Origin: Methanobacterium sp964452085
Lineage (GTDB): Archaea; Methanobacteriota; Methanobacteria; Methanobacteriales; Methanobacteriaceae
Length of the DNA stretch: 64,000 bases
Direction: 5' to 3'
Assembly: GCA_964452085.1 (NCBI GenBank)
Contig: CAYVKL010000001.1
Location: forward strand, 419,918-483,917
Below are positions 61,432-64,000 of the stretch, piece by piece (positions within the stretch are counted from its first letter, which is position 1; every line of letters starts with the position of its first letter). Below the pieces are notes generated by a model that did not search any database, had not been told where the DNA came from, and saw only the letters and a program-made list of their open reading frames with translations. Position numbers and translations under genes: made by a program.

Positions 61432-61713
61432 ATGAAGAAAGTATTTTTATGGTGGTTAATTGCCGGTAGCAAAGGTGGAGAAAACCGCGGCAGAATAATA
61501 CTTGAACTTAATAATAGACCATATAATGCTAATAAACTCGCAGAAAAGCTTTCACTTGACTATAAAACTATCAGGCATCATATGGATGTTTTAAAGGAAA
61601 ACAACTTAGTTAAATCAACTGGGGAGAAGTATGGTGCATTATATTTCCTCTCTGATGAGATGGAAAAGAATTATAATGTGTTCTTAGGGATTTGGGAAGA
61701 ATTTAATGATTAG
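61432..61713 (+). CDS. Small ArsR-like winged-helix regulator
   Basis: 93 residues, almost only the winged helix (GRIILELNNRPYNANKLAEKLSLDYKTIRHHMDVLKENNLVKSTGEKYGALYFLSDEM). ATG 61432 follows GGGAGTTACTCATCTT. Immediately followed by a three-helix membrane protein; such regulator/membrane pairs occur in euryarchaea. Ligand unknown. Confidence 0.85.
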   Translation: MKKVFLWWLIAGSKGGENRGRIILELNNRPYNANKLAEKLSLDYKTIRHHMDVLKENNLVKSTGEKYGALYFLSDEMEKNYNVFLGIWEEFND

Positions 61714-61751
61714 ATTATCATCAACTTAATAAAACTGGTAGTGATGTAAAA

Positions 61752-62084
61752 ATGTTAATGGAAATTAATCTATTTGGGCTTTCAGATATAATACCTACTT
61801 TGTTTACATTGGTTAAGTATTCAGCTTTAATAACCAGTATTGCCAACATCTGCCTTTTAGTTGGCATGCTCTATGTATACATGGAACGATACTTGAAGGT
61901 TAAATCTAAATTCACCACAACTTTAGTTTTATTCGCTTCACTTTTCCTGGCTCAAAACATCTTATTTTCGGTTTATTTCATATATAATCTTCCAGAAACC
62001 ATTATAGGTTCGTTATTTCCTTTAATATTTTTAGGACTTGAATTCACAGCCCTGGCCTTGCTTTTGATGATAACAAGGGAATAA
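61752..62084 (+). CDS. Small membrane protein paired with a winged-helix regulator
   Basis: 110 residues with three clear membrane helices (SALITSIANICLLVGMLYVYM, TLVLFASLFLAQNILFSVYFIY, LIFLGLEFTALALLLMI). It starts 38 bases after the winged-helix gene and is likely co-transcribed, perhaps as the partner or target of that regulator. No family known. Start 61752 or 61758. Confidence 0.7.
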   Translation: MLMEINLFGLSDIIPTLFTLVKYSALITSIANICLLVGMLYVYMERYLKVKSKFTTTLVLFASLFLAQNILFSVYFIYNLPETIIGSLFPLIFLGLEFTALALLLMITRE

Positions 62085-62414
62085 TATTTAATATTTTTTC
62101 TTTTAAACTTATTTTTCCTATTTATTGTTGAATTTAAGGGATGATATTAGTTTTACTTTTATGTCCTTTGAGGGATCTAGATAATTCGGAATGAATTTGG
62201 GTGTAAATCTGAGGAAACCCTGAGGAAATTTTGGAATAACTACTTTTAAAGGGTTAAACTAGATTTAAGTAATCGAGAATGGATTAAAAAAAATTATTCG
62301 AAGGATTTTAAATCAAGGTCAGCTAAAAGACCATCCTTTGAGTTAAACATTCTAATGGAGGTTCAATGAAACGAAGTTTCCTGAACCACAAAAATAATTT
62401 TTGGAGGTTAAAAG
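62085..62414. other. Intergenic region with hairpins before the Yip1-like gene
   Basis: 330 bases. It holds the hairpin at 62360-62387, a smaller GGTC-aGCTAAAA-GACC hairpin at about 62317-62332 and a possible 23-residue ORF from ATG 62366 with GGAGGTTCA before it. No other gene. Confidence 0.5.
62360..62387 (+). promoter_or_regulatory. Long hairpin overlapping a possible leader ORF
   Basis: GGTTCA-at-GAAAC-gaa-GTTTC-c-TGAACC pairs in two blocks (6 + 5 base pairs). It begins inside the GGAGGT site of the leader ORF at 62366-62437 and ends just before the TTTTTGGAGG site of the Yip1-like gene. It could control access to one of these ribosome-binding sites. No T-run follows, so it is not a simple terminator. 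Confidence 0.5.
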
Positions 62415-63308
62415 ATGGTAGATATAAAAGAAATTAAATCGGTTAAACTGACTCCATTTACCCGGATGTCAGCAACAATATATGGAATTTTGGGCTTTAT
62501 TGCTGCAGTGGTGATGTTGCTTGTACTCATCATCGTGCAAGTTGCAGGAGTAATCCCTCAATTAGGCCAGTTTAATCTGGTAACTGGCTTTGGTGTGCCT
62601 CTAATCATACTCCTGCCAATAGGTGCGTTTTTAAGCACTGTAGTGGTAAGTTTTGTCTCTGCAATGCTTTACAATGTATTGGTACCTCGATTAGGCGGTG
62701 TAAAGTTAGAATTCGATGGTAATGAGGTATTAAAAATTCCTGTGATTTCATTTTCCCTGATCCTGTCAGCTATTGGGGCAGTTTGGGCTTTTATCGCAGG
62801 ATTAGTTCTGGCGGCTGTGATTTCACCTATTTTCTCGTTAATGGGCGCAATCAGTAGCATTCCTGGAGCAGCCAATATAACTGCTAACATAACCAATGCT
62901 TCTGGAGCAGCAATGCCCACAGGTGCAGAAATTGGAACAGCAGGAATATTAGTGTCCCTGGTTCTAATAATAGGACTACCTATACTAGTATTTGTATTCG
63001 GATTTATTTGGAACGCTTTATTTGCACTATTCTACAACTACATAGTCACCAAAGTTGCAAAAATACAGTTGGAATTCGGCCAAATTACAGGAAGCTTACA
63101 TGAACTTAAACAAATACCTGTACTGCCCACAGCTCTAGCAGTTGCACTTGTTTTCACCTTATTAGGGCTTATATCTGGTATCCTGTCTGGTAATTATGGA
63201 GAATTTATATCCAACTTCATAATGTACTTCATAGAAACCGCATTAATCGCGCTTCTGTACAACTACCTTGCACCTAAAATAGGTAGCATAAAAATAAACC
63301 TTGAATAA
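62415..63308 (+). CDS. Yip1-family membrane protein with internal repeats
   Basis: 297 residues, about six to seven helices. A motif ending LYNVLVPRLGGVKLEF, FYNYIVTKVAKIQLEF and LYNYLAPKIGSIKINL occurs three times, and each of the first two is followed by a polar segment and (K/Q)IPV.....L, so the protein was built by duplication. Fits the archaeal Yip1-like group. TGGAGGTTAAAAG precedes the ATG. Function unknown. Confidence 0.75.
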   Translation: MVDIKEIKSVKLTPFTRMSATIYGILGFIAAVVMLLVLIIVQVAGVIPQLGQFNLVTGFGVPLIILLPIGAFLSTVVVSFVSAMLYNVLVPRLGGVKLEFDGNEVLKIPVISFSLILSAIGAVWAFIAGLVLAAVISPIFSLMGAISSIPGAANITANITNASGAAMPTGAEIGTAGILVSLVLIIGLPILVFVFGFIWNALFALFYNYIVTKVAKIQLEFGQITGSLHELKQIPVLPTALAVALVFTLLGLISGILSGNYGEFISNFIMYFIETALIALLYNYLAPKIGSIKINLE

Positions 63309-63413
63309 TGCAATTAGTAGATTTCAAGAAGTCAAAAAGCTCACTCCCTGTAATAAAATACAATAAAGGAGTTACCGCCTCCCAACGTTAGTATATGGGG
63401 AGTTATATTCTCA

Positions 63414-63437
63414 CCTGGCCCAGTTTAATGGGCCAGG
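63414..63437 (+). terminator. 9-base-pair hairpin between Yip1-like and ADH genes
   Basis: CCTGGCCCA-gtttaa-TGGGCCAGG is a perfect 9-pair GC-rich stem. A weaker CTCCC...GGGGAG pair lies at about 63379-63402. There is no T-run after it, so it may be a terminator of unusual form or a leader structure for the ADH gene. Confidence 0.5.
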
Positions 63438-63466
63438 GACTTCTGAAACATTAGTTGGAAGATATC

Positions 63467-64000
63467 ATGAAATCAATTGTGTATGAAAAATACGGGCCAC
63501 CGGAAGTTTTAGAGCTCAAAGAGGTAGAAAAACCCACTCCTCAGGATAATGAAGTACTGATAAAAGTATATGCTACAACAGTGCACCGAGGGGATACTAG
63601 AATGCGTAGTTTAAATATTCCAGGCCCGCGCTGGCAAGTGCTTCTCGCAAGGATATTTTTAGGGATTAAAAAACCAAAAAGAGCAATATTGGGGATGGAA
63701 CTAGCTGGGAAAATTGAAGCTGTGGGCAAAAATGTGACCCGGTTTAAGAAAGGAGATGAAGTTTTTGCATCGACGGTGTGGTCTGATTTTGGAGGATATG
63801 CTGAGTACAAATGCATGCCTGAAGACGGAGCAATAGCAATAAAACCGACCAACATGACCTTTGAGGAAGCTGCCGTAATTCCTTCCGGGGGGATTACAAC
63901 CTTGGGTATTATTCAAATGGCAAATATCCAGAGTGGGCAGAAAGTTCTTATTTATGGTGCTTCAGGTAGTGTGGGGACTTTTGCAGTACAGATTGCCAAG
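63467..64000 (+). CDS. Zinc-type alcohol dehydrogenase/quinone oxidoreductase, N-terminal part
   Basis: 178 codons to the right edge of the window. MKSIVYEKYGPPEVLELKEV, GMELAGKIEAVGKNVTRFKKGDEVF, and the start of the nucleotide-binding domain GQKVLIYGASGSVGTFAVQIAK show an MDR-family NAD(P)H-dependent quinone oxidoreductase. The catalytic-zinc Cys seen in true alcohol dehydrogenases is not present at the usual place (TTVHRGD). AGTTGGAAGATATC precedes the ATG. Confidence 0.9.
   Translation, partial: MKSIVYEKYGPPEVLELKEVEKPTPQDNEVLIKVYATTVHRGDTRMRSLNIPGPRWQVLLARIFLGIKKPKRAILGMELAGKIEAVGKNVTRFKKGDEVFASTVWSDFGGYAEYKCMPEDGAIAIKPTNMTFEEAAVIPSGGITTLGIIQMANIQSGQKVLIYGASGSVGTFAVQIAK

Noticed and set aside
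62366..62437. 23-codon ORF as an independent gene
   Set aside because: It overlaps the start of the Yip1-like gene and is too short to support on its own; kept only as part of the hairpin finding.

Overview
The window is AT-rich chromosomal DNA from a methanogenic archaeon of the order Methanobacteriales, most likely Methanobacterium or a close relative. The evidence is an F420-reducing hydrogenase operon (frhADGB), a nickel/F430-type chelatase (cfbA), archaeal information-processing genes (RpoF, RpoL, TFS, PCNA, GINS, Nop10, aIF2-alpha, L21e, L44e, S27e, Csl4, SRP54, Pus10, Dph2), TATA-box promoters with strong GGAGGTGA ribosome-binding sites, and a family B DNA polymerase encoded as a split large subunit (PolB1), which is known in Methanothermobacter. 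I found no CRISPR array, insertion sequence or prophage.

Layout. 0-1 kb (minus): DUF35 zinc-ribbon protein, cfbA, and the start of thiL. 1.3-3.3 kb (plus): two glycoprotein-like, membrane-anchored surface proteins, the first interrupted by an in-frame TAA. 3.6-6.6 kb (plus): Lrp regulator, a PRC-barrel/MgtE-N/CBS protein and a divergent NRAMP transporter. 6.7-13.0 kb (minus): HemK-like methyltransferase, carboxymuconolactone decarboxylase-like protein, RsmA/KsgA, DUF655, RpoF, L21e, Pus10, SRP54. 13.4-24.5 kb (plus): hpt, dph2, then a long replication, transcription and translation block from csl4 through rpoL, DUF99, NUDIX, TFS, PCNA, GINS, L44e, S27e, aIF2-alpha, Nop10 and a PAC2 protein to endonuclease Q, ending with a 35-residue membrane peptide.

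24.6-26.1 kb (minus): PepSY protein, second PAC2 protein and two tRNA-Arg genes. 26.4-29.8 kb (plus): frhADGB. 30-33.2 kb: a TPR-like membrane protein, methionine aminopeptidase (minus), and three small membrane proteins. 33.3-33.7 kb (plus): initiator tRNA-Met followed 11 bases later by the RNase P RNA. 33.8-40 kb (minus): membrane proteins, an AhpD-like protein and the grpE-dnaK-dnaJ chaperone set. A divergent winged-helix regulator follows, separated from grpE by a repeat-rich promoter region. 40.9-45 kb: hypF, larB and a PAP2 phosphatase.

From 45 kb on the DNA looks more accessory: an HxlR regulator with a tiny CC-x4-C peptide and a nitroreductase, QueG-like iron-sulfur proteins (one truncated), a cupin, nicotinamidase and nicotinate phosphoribosyltransferase, an alpha-alpha toroid protein, polB1, two GNAT acetyltransferases, an alpha/beta hydrolase, a PadR regulator, a methyltransferase, a flavodoxin, a BASS transporter, a small winged-helix/membrane pair, a Yip1-like protein and the start of a zinc-type alcohol dehydrogenase.

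The points most worth a second look are: the lysine-repeat tail of RpoL, whose repeat DNA overlaps the only canonical start region of the DUF99 gene; the initiator tRNA-RNase P RNA tandem; the repeated palindromic TATA elements between grpE and its divergent regulator; genes whose best start appears to be a non-canonical codon; the PolB break just after motif C; and the HxlR/microprotein/nitroreductase locus. I did not find a clear multi-gene system that I would call wholly new.
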